20,362 bases of DNA from Desulfobacterales bacterium. Lineage in GTDB: Bacteria > Desulfobacterota > Desulfobacteria > Desulfobacterales > UBA2174_A. Position numbers and translations under genes: made by a program. Positions 14,480 to 20,362 of this stretch are shown piece after piece. The notes beneath the pieces were generated by a model. It saw only the letters and a list, made by a program, of their open reading frames with translations. It searched no databases and had not been told where the DNA came from. The DNA lies in NCBI GenBank assembly GCA_025454075.1, contig JALOPD010000049.1, forward strand, positions 1-20,362, read 5' to 3'. The stretch's first letter is position 1, and the number at the start of each line of letters is the position of its first letter.

Positions 14480-15268
14480 TCAGATCAGTTTGGCCTCATC
14501 GTGCAGGACCCGCACCAGCTCGGCGGCCGCGGCCTGCGGCGTCTCCCCGGTGATCATCCGCACCGCCTTGCGCTGCGGCGGCAGGTGGAGCGCCTTGACG
14601 ACGACCTTGCGGCCGGCGGCGCCGACCGCCGCCGGGTCGATTCCCAGGTCGGCGAGGGTTTTCACTTCCAGCGGCTTTTTCTTGGCCTTCATGATGCCCG
14701 GAAGGGAGGCATACCGCGGGTCGTTCAACCCGCGCTGGGTGGTGAACAGCGCCGGCAGCGGGGCCTCCACGACGACCGTGCCCCCTTCGACGACGCGGTG
14801 GCAGCGGATCCTGCCGTCCAGCAGCTCGGCTTTCACCACGAGGGAGATGTGCGGGATCCCCAGCAGCTCCGCCACGGCCGCGCCGACCTGGTAGTTGTCC
14901 TCGTCCACGGCCCGCTGGCCGGCGATGATGAGCTGGAAGGGCTGGTTTTTCAAAGCGGCGGCCAGGATCTTGGCCGTGGCCAGCGCATCGCCGCCTTCCG
15001 CCTTGGGGTCGTTCACGAGCAGGCCCTTGTCGGCGCCCATGGCGAGCGCCGTCCGGATGGTCTCCTGGGCCTTCTGCCCGCCCACGCACAGAACGGTGAC
15101 GGCGCCCCCCTTCGCCTCCTTGATGCGCAGCGCCTCTTCAACGGCCAGTTCATCGTAGGGGTTCATGACCCACTTGATGTCGTCCTTCTTGATGGATACG
15201 CCGTCGCCGGCGATCTGAACCATCGACTCGGTGTCGGGTACCTGCTTGACTAAAACAACGATGTCCAT
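14480..15268 (-). CDS. etfB: Electron transfer flavoprotein beta subunit
   Basis: The 262-residue beta subunit partners EtfA. The family signature is clear near the C-terminal third: VEAPLPALFTTQRGLNDPRY then ASLPGIMKAKKKPLE. The nucleotide-binding region includes DNYQVGAAVAELLGIPHIS. AMP binding is typical for non-bifurcating ETFs; bifurcating ETFs place a second FAD here. I could not decide from sequence alone, but the adjacent ETF:QO suggests a conventional, quinone-directed ETF. The start at 15268 (MDIVVLVKQVPDTES) has AAAGGAG six bases upstream. A hairpin in the gap to the preceding acyl-CoA dehydrogenase (15299-15343) may affect the relative transcript level. Confidence 0.95.
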   Translation of the reverse strand: MDIVVLVKQVPDTESMVQIAGDGVSIKKDDIKWVMNPYDELAVEEALRIKEAKGGAVTVLCVGGQKAQETIRTALAMGADKGLLVNDPKAEGGDALATAKILAAALKNQPFQLIIAGQRAVDEDNYQVGAAVAELLGIPHISLVVKAELLDGRIRCHRVVEGGTVVVEAPLPALFTTQRGLNDPRYASLPGIMKAKKKPLEVKTLADLGIDPAAVGAAGRKVVVKALHLPPQRKAVRMITGETPQAAAAELVRVLHDEAKLI

Positions 15269-15298
15269 GCCGCTCTCCTTTCAATATGACGTCTGCCC

Positions 15299-15343
15299 GT
15301 CAGCCCGGCGCCCGAAAAGAATTGTCTCCGCCGACGGGCTGAC
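15299..15343 (-). other. Intercistronic hairpin between the acyl-CoA dehydrogenase gene and etfB
   Basis: GTCAGCCC-GGCG (15299-15310) pairs with CGCC-GAC-GGGCTGAC (15329-15343), leaving a three-base bulge and an 18-base loop. No T run follows on either strand, so it is not a terminator. It may be an mRNA-stability or processing structure within the operon. Confidence 0.4.
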
Positions 15344-15369
15344 CGGTGACCGGCGGACGGGTGACGGTT

Positions 15370-16533
15370 CTACCGGTTTGCCTTGCGGATGCCGAGTTGG
15401 TCGAGGGCGATGATCCACTTGCAGATGTTGGCCGACCCCTCGACCATGGTGTAGGTCGGGGCGTCGCGGAAGTACCGGGCCACGGGGTACTCCGTGGAAT
15501 ACCCGTAGGCTCCCAGGATGCGCATGGCGTAAGTGGCGCACTTGGTGACGACCTCGCCCGCAAAGTATTTGGCTTGGGCCACATCCAGGCCGTTTTCATG
15601 CCGGCCCTGGTCCTTGGCCCAGGCGGCCTTGTAGACCAACAGGCGCGCGGCCTCGATCTCGGCCGACATCTGCGCGATCATGTCCTGGTTCATCTGGAAT
15701 TCGCCGATCTTCTTGCCGAACTGCTTGCGGGTGTTGGCGTACTTGACCGCCGCGTCGAGGCAGGCCTGGGCCAGACCCACGGCGCCGGCCGCCGCCGACA
15801 GCCGCGTCTGGTTGAGCGAGCTGAAGACGATCTTGGCGCCGTCGCCCGGCGCGCCCAGGATGTTCTCCTTGGGGATCCGGCAGTCGGCGAGAAAGACCTC
15901 GCCCGTCGGCGAAGAGTGCGAGCCCATCTTGTCCAGTTGGGACGTCTTGACGCCGTTGAAGTTTTTCGTCTCGAGCACGAAGGCGGACAACCCCTTGGAC
16001 TCCTTGGAGCGGTCGGTGTAGGCATAATAGATGAGCACGTCGGAGACGTGGGCGTTGGAGATCCAGGTCTTGGAGCCGTTCACCAGCCAGTGGTCTCCCT
16101 TGTCCTCGGCCGTGGACCCCATGGCCATGACATCCGAACCGGCATCCGACTCGGTAATGGCGAACCCGCCGAGATAATCGGCGCTCACCAGCTTGGGGAT
16201 GTATTTCTTGCGCAGCGCCTCGCTGCCGTATTTGTAGATGGTGTAGGCGCAGCCCAGGGACTGCATATTGATCTGCACCCGCAGGGAACTGGAGGCCCGC
16301 GCGATCTCCTCGCTGATGATCATGGCCGCCAGGAACCCCATGCCCTCGCCGTCGTATTCCTCCGGGATCACCGCCCCGAAGAACCCCAGCTCGCCCATGG
16401 GCTTGATGGCTTCCTTGTAGGGGAAGTGGTGCTTGGCATCCCACTCGTCGGCATAGGGCGCAATCTTTTTCTCTGCGAACTCCCTGACGGCTTTCCGCAG
16501 CATTTCCAATTCTTTTGAAAGAGAGAAATCCAT
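15370..16533 (-). CDS. Acyl-CoA dehydrogenase, close to anaerobic glutaryl-CoA dehydrogenases
   Basis: The 387-residue flavoenzyme oxidises an acyl-CoA to an enoyl-CoA and hands electrons to EtfAB, encoded next. Family blocks are present: FAITESDAGSDVMAM, NGSKTWISNA, NQTRLSAAAGAVGLAQACLD, RKQFGKKIGEFQMNQDMIAQ, and MRILGAYGYSTEYPVARYFR. Glu365 in PTYTMVEGSANICK sits where the catalytic base of glutaryl-CoA dehydrogenases lies. Arg85 in SSSLRVQINMQ may correspond to the arginine that holds the substrate carboxylate. The overall sequence reminds me of the non-decarboxylating glutaryl-CoA dehydrogenase of Desulfococcus and of related cyclic acyl-CoA dehydrogenases; this is from memory. The start at 16533 has a near-perfect AGGAGGT. 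It heads the operon with etfB, etfA and ETF:QO. Confidence 0.88.
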   Translation of the reverse strand: MDFSLSKELEMLRKAVREFAEKKIAPYADEWDAKHHFPYKEAIKPMGELGFFGAVIPEEYDGEGMGFLAAMIISEEIARASSSLRVQINMQSLGCAYTIYKYGSEALRKKYIPKLVSADYLGGFAITESDAGSDVMAMGSTAEDKGDHWLVNGSKTWISNAHVSDVLIYYAYTDRSKESKGLSAFVLETKNFNGVKTSQLDKMGSHSSPTGEVFLADCRIPKENILGAPGDGAKIVFSSLNQTRLSAAAGAVGLAQACLDAAVKYANTRKQFGKKIGEFQMNQDMIAQMSAEIEAARLLVYKAAWAKDQGRHENGLDVAQAKYFAGEVVTKCATYAMRILGAYGYSTEYPVARYFRDAPTYTMVEGSANICKWIIALDQLGIRKANR

Positions 16534-16825
16534 TAGACCTCCTACGGGATAAGGTGACGCGACACGACCTGAATGCCTGAAGAGCAGACGTTTCGCGTTT
16601 TTAGCCTATCTTGAGGACGGGTACAAGCCCTTTTTGGCGATAACCTCCCCCCGGTCTTAAGACAACCGCAAGGCCGGCGCCGCCGGCAAATGGGTGTGCG
16701 TCCCAGCACTTCCGGCGCCGTGGATTCGGCGGGACCATTTTTGAATTGTATTCGACCGCAACATGGGATAACGGACAAATCCTCAACGCAGGCCGGCGCA
16801 TTCACCTCCGGCCGAGAGGAGGTTC
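16534..16825. promoter_or_regulatory. Divergent promoter region between the acd-etf operon and the thioredoxin-HEAT gene
   Basis: For the minus strand, TTGTAC (complement of 16621-16626) and TAAAAA (complement of 16598-16603) stand 17 bases apart, giving a leader of roughly 55 bases to the acyl-CoA dehydrogenase. Upstream of that promoter are a perfect 10-bp palindrome, GTCTTAAGAC (16654-16663), and a second inverted repeat, GCCGGC-GCC-GCCGGC (16673-16687). Either could bind a regulator. For the plus strand only weak promoter-like sequence was seen, TTGAAT near 16740. The ribosome site GAGGAGGT precedes the ATG at 16826. Confidence 0.45.
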
Positions 16826-17788
16826 ATGGCTCACCCGGACGAAACTCGCTTCCGCGAGCTGGGCCGCCGCGTGCCCCCCGGCACCCGGCTACGGCTTGCA
16901 ACCACCGCCGACTCCCGCAGCTCCGACCTGTCGGAGTTCTGTCGAAGGCTGTCCGCGTGGGTGCCGCAGGTCTCCGTCCTCATGGAGGAAACGGCCGACG
17001 GGCCATACCCTTTTTTGATCCTCCCCAGCGGGGTGCGCTACATGGGCGTCCCGGCCGGCACGGAGGTGGAGCCTTTCGTCGACGCCCTTGCCTCAATTAC
17101 CCCGCCCCGCCGGTCCGGCGAGCTGGCCGAGCGCCTGAAGCGCATGGGCCTTCCGGCCGCCCTGGACCTCTACGTCATCCCCGAGTGCCGGCACTGCCCC
17201 GAGGCCGTCCGCCGGCTCATGCCCCTGGCGGAAGCGGTCGACCGGGTGCGGCTCACCGTCATCGACGGCGCGCTTTTCCAGGAGCTCGCGCAGCGTCAGG
17301 GGATCCGCGCCGCGCCCACCCTCCTGCTGGATGGGCAGTTTCGTTGGACGGGGTCGTTTGATCTGAAGGAGGTGGTGGCCCTCATGGAGACGCGGGACCC
17401 GGTGTCCCTGGGTCCCTCCTCTATCGAACTCATGCTGAAGGAGGGGGCCGCACGGCGGGTGGCGCAGCTGATGGCCGGCCGCAACGCGCTCTTTCCGGCC
17501 ATCGTCGAGCTGCTCTGCCGGGAACAATGGCCGGTGCGCCTCGGCGCCATGGTGGCCGTGGAGGAGCTTTACGCGCTGCGCCCGGAACTGGCGCGGCAGG
17601 TGATCGAACCGCTCTGGGACCGGTTCGAGGCGGTTTCCGAGCCCGTCAAAGGCGACATCCTTTACGTTTTCGGCGAAATCGGGAAGGCGACGCTCATCCC
17701 CCGGCTGACATCGCTCCTGCAGGCCGAGATGTCCGCCGGCGTCAGGGACGCCGCGGCCGAGGCGTTGGCAAAGCTGAGCAACGAATAA
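16826..17788 (+). CDS. Tandem thioredoxin-fold protein with C-terminal HEAT repeats
   Basis: This 320-residue protein is not assigned to a named gene. Residues 1-92 look like a thioredoxin fold without an active-site pair ([20 protein letters not shown]). Residues 112-190 form a second one with a CRHC redox pair (C121, C124 in [18 protein letters not shown]) and a cis-proline at P164 ([11 protein letters not shown]). This paired layout resembles protein disulfide oxidoreductases and the N-terminal domain of AhpF. Residues about 205-320 are helical and contain HEAT-like units ([47 protein letters not shown]), probably for protein binding. There is no signal peptide, so it should be cytoplasmic. 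It is divergent from the acd-etf operon and convergent with rplQ. Its TAA lies in the T tract of the rplQ terminator. Confidence 0.75.
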   Translation: MAHPDETRFRELGRRVPPGTRLRLATTADSRSSDLSEFCRRLSAWVPQVSVLMEETADGPYPFLILPSGVRYMGVPAGTEVEPFVDALASITPPRRSGELAERLKRMGLPAALDLYVIPECRHCPEAVRRLMPLAEAVDRVRLTVIDGALFQELAQRQGIRAAPTLLLDGQFRWTGSFDLKEVVALMETRDPVSLGPSSIELMLKEGAARRVAQLMAGRNALFPAIVELLCREQWPVRLGAMVAVEELYALRPELARQVIEPLWDRFEAVSEPVKGDILYVFGEIGKATLIPRLTSLLQAEMSAGVRDAAAEALAKLSNE

Positions 17789-17816
17789 AAAAAGCCCCGG
17801 CCGAACGGCCGGGGCT
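17787..17816 (-). terminator. Strong Rho-independent terminator of the ribosomal alpha operon
   Basis: On the minus strand AGCCCCGGCC, a GTTC loop and GGCCGGGGCT make a perfect 10-bp stem, followed by at least six T (complement of 17787-17792). It begins 18 bases after the rplQ stop. On the plus strand the hairpin lacks a T run and is preceded by A residues, so it mainly serves the minus strand. Confidence 0.92.
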
Positions 17817-17834
17817 GGAACGGGCGGGAACCGT

Positions 17835-18455
17835 TTATTCCGATTTTTCCTCGGATGCTTTTTTGGCCCGGGGTTTCTTGGCCGGAGCCGCCGATGCTTC
17901 CTCGGCGGGGGCTTCCCCTCCGGCCGCCTTCTTGCGCGGCGCCCGTTTGGGCTTGTCCGCGGCGGGGGCGGCCTTCTCTGCCTTTTCGTCGTCGGCCGTT
18001 TCCTTGGCCTTCGGGGCTTTGGCGGCGGCCTTCTTCTTGGCGCCGGCGGCCTTGGCGGTTGTTTTCTTCTTGCCCTTTTTCTTCTTTTTCGCTTCTTCTT
18101 CGCCGCCGATGAGCTCCACGAGCGTCATCGGCGCGGCATCGCCGGGGCGGATGCCCACCTTGGTGATGCGCGTGTATCCGCCGGCCACCTTGCCGAAACG
18201 CTCGGCGGCTATTTCGAAGAGATGGTGCACCACCGCCGGTTCCTGGACGATCGCCAGCGCTTGGCGCCGGGCGTGCAGGTCCCCGCGTTTGGCCAGGGTC
18301 ACCATGCGGTCCGCCCAACGGCGCAGCTCCTTGGCCTTGGTGTCGGTGGTGCGGATGCGCTCGTATTTCAGCAACGAGGTCACCAGATTTCTGAACATCG
18401 AGTTCAGGTGACCCGTTTTGCGACTCAGCTTGAGTCCGGCCTTGCGATGTCTCAT
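17835..18455 (-). CDS. rplQ: 50S ribosomal protein L17 with a long Lys/Ala-rich tail
   Basis: L17 is a large-subunit ribosomal protein. Residues 1 to about 117 are the conserved core: [40 protein letters not shown], then [20 protein letters not shown] and LVELIG. The product is 206 residues, against 127 in E. coli. The extra 90 or so residues are low-complexity Lys, Ala, Glu and Pro ([20 protein letters not shown] and similar), like histone tails, and are probably disordered. Extended L17 tails occur in several deltaproteobacterial groups, as I recall. The gene is eight bases after rpoA and is the last of the operon, followed by a strong terminator. Confidence 0.97.
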   Translation of the reverse strand: MRHRKAGLKLSRKTGHLNSMFRNLVTSLLKYERIRTTDTKAKELRRWADRMVTLAKRGDLHARRQALAIVQEPAVVHHLFEIAAERFGKVAGGYTRITKVGIRPGDAAPMTLVELIGGEEEAKKKKKGKKKTTAKAAGAKKKAAAKAPKAKETADDEKAEKAAPAADKPKRAPRKKAAGGEAPAEEASAAPAKKPRAKKASEEKSE

Positions 18456-18463
18456 AGAACCGA

Positions 18464-19483
18464 TTACGCTCCTTCCTCAGTCTCTTCCACGGGTGGCGAG
18501 AACCCCTCCATCTTCATCCCGAGGGAAAGGCCCATTTCGGACAACACGTCTTTGATCTCGTTCAGCGACTTGCGCCCGAAGTTCTTGGTCTTCAACATTT
18601 CGGACTCGGATTTGCTCACCAGCTGCCAGATCTTGTGAATGTCGGCGTTCTTCAGGCAGTTGGCGCTGCGAACCGACAGCTCCAGTTCGTCCACGCTGCG
18701 CAGCAGGTTCTCGTTGTATCGCGGTTTGTCCCGCGAGTCGGATTTCAGATTGAACTCAGGCTCGCGCCCCTCATCGAAGGTGATGAACATGTTCATCTGT
18801 TCCTTGATGATCTTGGCGCCGTAGGCCACCGCGTCCTCCGGCTTGATGCTGCCGTCGGTCCAGATCTCCATGGTGAGCTTGTCGTAGTCGGTCCGCTGAC
18901 CGAGGCGTGCGTTGCCGACGACATAGTTGACGCGCTTGATGGGCGAAAAAACCGCGTCGATCGGGATCGTGCCGGCCGGCGCCTCCTCGTCCTTGTTGCT
19001 CTCCGCCAGGGAATAGCCTTTGCCGACCCTGACGGTCATGCTCATCTTCAGCACCGCCTTCTCCGAAAGCGTCGCGATGTGGTGCTTGGGGTTGAGGACG
19101 GCGCATTTGCCGTCGTCGCTGAGGATGCTGCCGGCGGTGACTTCCCCTTCGCCGGAGGCGTCGATGCGCACGGTCCTCGGCTTGGAATCGTCCACCTTGA
19201 AGCGCACTTCCTTGAGGTTGAGGATGATCTCCGAGACGTCCTCCTGGACGCCGGGAATGACGCTGAACTCGTGCATCACCCCCTCGAATTTGACCGACGT
19301 GATCGCCGCCCCGTGAAGCGAGGAGAGGATGATCCGGCGCAAGCAATTGCCGATGGTGACCCCGAACCCGCGCTCCAGCGGTTCGCAGACAAACTTGCCG
19401 TACGTCGGGTTGCTGGTGACCTGGACCTTGTCCGGCTTTATCATCTGCTGCCAATTCATGTACATGAGTGCATCAGACGGCAT
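18464..19483 (-). CDS. rpoA: DNA-directed RNA polymerase subunit alpha
   Basis: The 339-residue alpha subunit dimerises to start polymerase assembly, and its C-terminal domain binds promoter UP elements and activators. The N-terminal domain has the expected [20 protein letters not shown] and [20 protein letters not shown]. The C-terminal domain has [20 protein letters not shown] and [21 protein letters not shown] start it at 19483 ([13 protein letters not shown]) because GAGGAG lies eight bases upstream. Related proteins often begin at the internal MYMNW-like position (19465), which has no ribosome site here. It sits in the canonical order rpsK-rpsD-rpoA-rplQ. Confidence 0.98.
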   Translation of the reverse strand: MPSDALMYMNWQQMIKPDKVQVTSNPTYGKFVCEPLERGFGVTIGNCLRRIILSSLHGAAITSVKFEGVMHEFSVIPGVQEDVSEIILNLKEVRFKVDDSKPRTVRIDASGEGEVTAGSILSDDGKCAVLNPKHHIATLSEKAVLKMSMTVRVGKGYSLAESNKDEEAPAGTIPIDAVFSPIKRVNYVVGNARLGQRTDYDKLTMEIWTDGSIKPEDAVAYGAKIIKEQMNMFITFDEGREPEFNLKSDSRDKPRYNENLLRSVDELELSVRSANCLKNADIHKIWQLVSKSESEMLKTKNFGRKSLNEIKDVLSEMGLSLGMKMEGFSPPVEETEEGA

Positions 19484-19511
19484 GGTGTGTTCTCCTCATT
19501 TCCTCAGTGTG

Positions 19512-19545
19512 GGATGCGCCGGGCGGACCCGGCGGCCCGGCATCC
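19512..19545 (-). other. Hairpin between rpsD and rpoA
   Basis: GGATG and CCGGGC (19512-19524, with a CG bulge) pair with GCCCGG-CATCC (19535-19545) around a GC-rich loop of about ten bases. There is no T run on the minus strand. It lies between the rpsD stop and the rpoA ribosome site and may tune mRNA stability or translation of rpoA. Confidence 0.4.
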
Positions 19546-19574
19546 GCCGTGAAAAAGCGTTCTCGCCGCTCCGG

Positions 19575-20204
19575 TTACTTCGAGTACAGTTCGACGACGA
19601 GCTGCTCCTGCATCGGCATCGTCAGGTCTTCGCGCACCGGAAGGCTCTTGATCATGCCCTTGAGGTTGTCTTTTTCAAGATCCAGCCACTGGGGGATCCC
19701 CCGCCGGACGACGGCGTCCAGGGAGTCCTGGATCAGCTGAATCTTTTTGCTGCGCTCCCGGACCTCGACCGCGTCCCCGACTTTGACCTGAAAGGAGGGG
19801 ATGTTCACCTTCCGGCCGTTCACCGTGAAATGGCTGTGCTGAACCAGTTGGCGAGCCTGCGTGCGTGAATTGGCGAATCCCAGACGATACACCACGTTGT
19901 CGAGCCGGCGTTCCAGGGCCACCAGCAGGTTGGTGCCGGTGATGCCCTTTTGGTGGTCGGCTCGCTCGAAGAATAGATGAAACTGCTTTTCGGAGAGGCC
20001 GTAGATCCGCTTGATCTTCTGCTTCTCCCGCAGCTGAATGCCGTAGTCGGACGCCTTGCGGCCGCGGCGCTCGCCGTGCTGGCCCGGCGGGTAGGAGCGC
20101 CGGTCGAACGCGCACTTATCGGAATAGCATCGATCTCCCTTGAGAAAGAGCTTGACATTCTCGCGCCGGCAGATCCGGCAATCGGAACCCCTGTTGTTGG
20201 CCAA
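19575..20204 (-). CDS. rpsD: 30S ribosomal protein S4, zinc-ribbon (four-Cys) type, TTG start
   Basis: S4 is a primary 16S rRNA-binding protein that starts 30S assembly. The 209-residue product keeps four cysteines, C9, C12, C26 and C31, of the zinc-binding (C+) form, which many bacteria have lost. The S4 RNA-binding domain follows at about residues 98-160 ([20 protein letters not shown], then [20 protein letters not shown]). The start is TTG at 20204, with GGGAGG five bases upstream; no other start fits the family's N-terminus ([16 protein letters not shown]). It is followed by rpoA after a gap of about 90 bases that contains a hairpin. In other bacteria S4 represses its own operon translationally. 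No such site was identified in this window. Confidence 0.97.
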   Translation of the reverse strand: MANNRGSDCRICRRENVKLFLKGDRCYSDKCAFDRRSYPPGQHGERRGRKASDYGIQLREKQKIKRIYGLSEKQFHLFFERADHQKGITGTNLLVALERRLDNVVYRLGFANSRTQARQLVQHSHFTVNGRKVNIPSFQVKVGDAVEVRERSKKIQLIQDSLDAVVRRGIPQWLDLEKDNLKGMIKSLPVREDLTMPMQEQLVVELYSK

Positions 20205-20270
20205 AACGTCCTCCCTGTGCTTCCCTGAATGTGGCTATGAGTGCATCACCTGCCCGACCTGCCTCGAGAC

Positions 20271-20362
20271 CTACACGCGCCGGCGTTTGGGCGGCCGGCA
20301 GCCGTTGTGCGGGACGGGGGTGACGTCTTTGATCGATGTGACGTTGAAACCCGTGTTCTGCA
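20271..20362 (-). CDS. rpsK: 30S ribosomal protein S11, C-terminal end (partial)
   Basis: Reading the minus strand from the window edge gives 29 residues: QNTGFNVTSIKDVTPVPHNG then CRPPKRRRV, ending at a TAG (complement of 20271-20273). This is the highly conserved C-terminus of S11, which lies on the 30S platform. The gene continues beyond the window. It is 66 bases upstream of rpsD, in the canonical alpha-operon order. Confidence 0.95.
   Translation of the reverse strand, partial: QNTGFNVTSIKDVTPVPHNGCRPPKRRRV

Noticed and set aside
18635..19552. A 305-codon open frame on the plus strand across rpoA.
   Set aside because: It is the antisense of rpoA, which has full conserved sequence; the frame has no ribosome site or family match.

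Overview
The window looks like a chromosomal segment of a GC-rich anaerobic or facultative bacterium, most plausibly a member of the Desulfobacterota (former Deltaproteobacteria). The taxonomic reading is inference. It rests on an acyl-CoA dehydrogenase resembling the glutaryl-CoA dehydrogenase of anaerobic aromatic degraders joined to etfBA and an ETF:quinone oxidoreductase, on a respiratory narGHJI cluster, on a four-cysteine S4 protein, and on lineage-typical small proteins. No prophage, CRISPR array, tRNA or rRNA gene was seen.

Left part (1-4335, + strand): the tail of narG, complete narH, narJ and narI, then a NarK-type nitrate/nitrite transporter. The genes overlap or abut, as expected for one respiratory nitrate reductase operon (NarGHI enzyme, NarJ chaperone, NarK transport). 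narK carries a perfect in-frame 42-bp tandem duplication near its first membrane segment. The narI-narK gap holds a four-unit 9-bp tandem repeat and a REP-like hairpin.

Middle (4336-11234): on the minus strand, a cold-shock protein, a small Lys/Arg-rich protein with a TTG start, and an ATC-hydrolase-family protein. On the plus strand, a cysteine-rich orphan overlapping a ZIP metal transporter, a LysE-type exporter, a QueG-like iron-sulfur protein, a GAF plus PP2C (SpoIIE/RsbU-type) phosphatase, the remnant of a berberine-bridge-type FAD oxidase, and a PaaI-type thioesterase. The 9-bp repeat family recurs on both sides of the LysE gene.

Right part (11235-20362): on the minus strand, a carboxymuconolactone-decarboxylase-family protein, a palindromic intergenic element of about 124 bp, and an acyl-CoA dehydrogenase-etfB-etfA-ETF:QO operon that would pass electrons from an acyl-CoA to the membrane quinone pool. 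Divergent from that operon is an unusual protein with two thioredoxin-like folds and a HEAT-repeat tail. The window closes with the end of the ribosomal alpha operon (rpsK end, rpsD, rpoA, rplQ) and its strong terminator.

Most of the window is ordinary metabolism and housekeeping. I found no convincing multi-gene undescribed system. The items most worth a second look are the narK duplication, the 9-bp repeat family, the palindromic element at the ETF:QO 3' end, the thioredoxin-HEAT fusion, and the coupled cysteine-rich orphan/ZIP pair.
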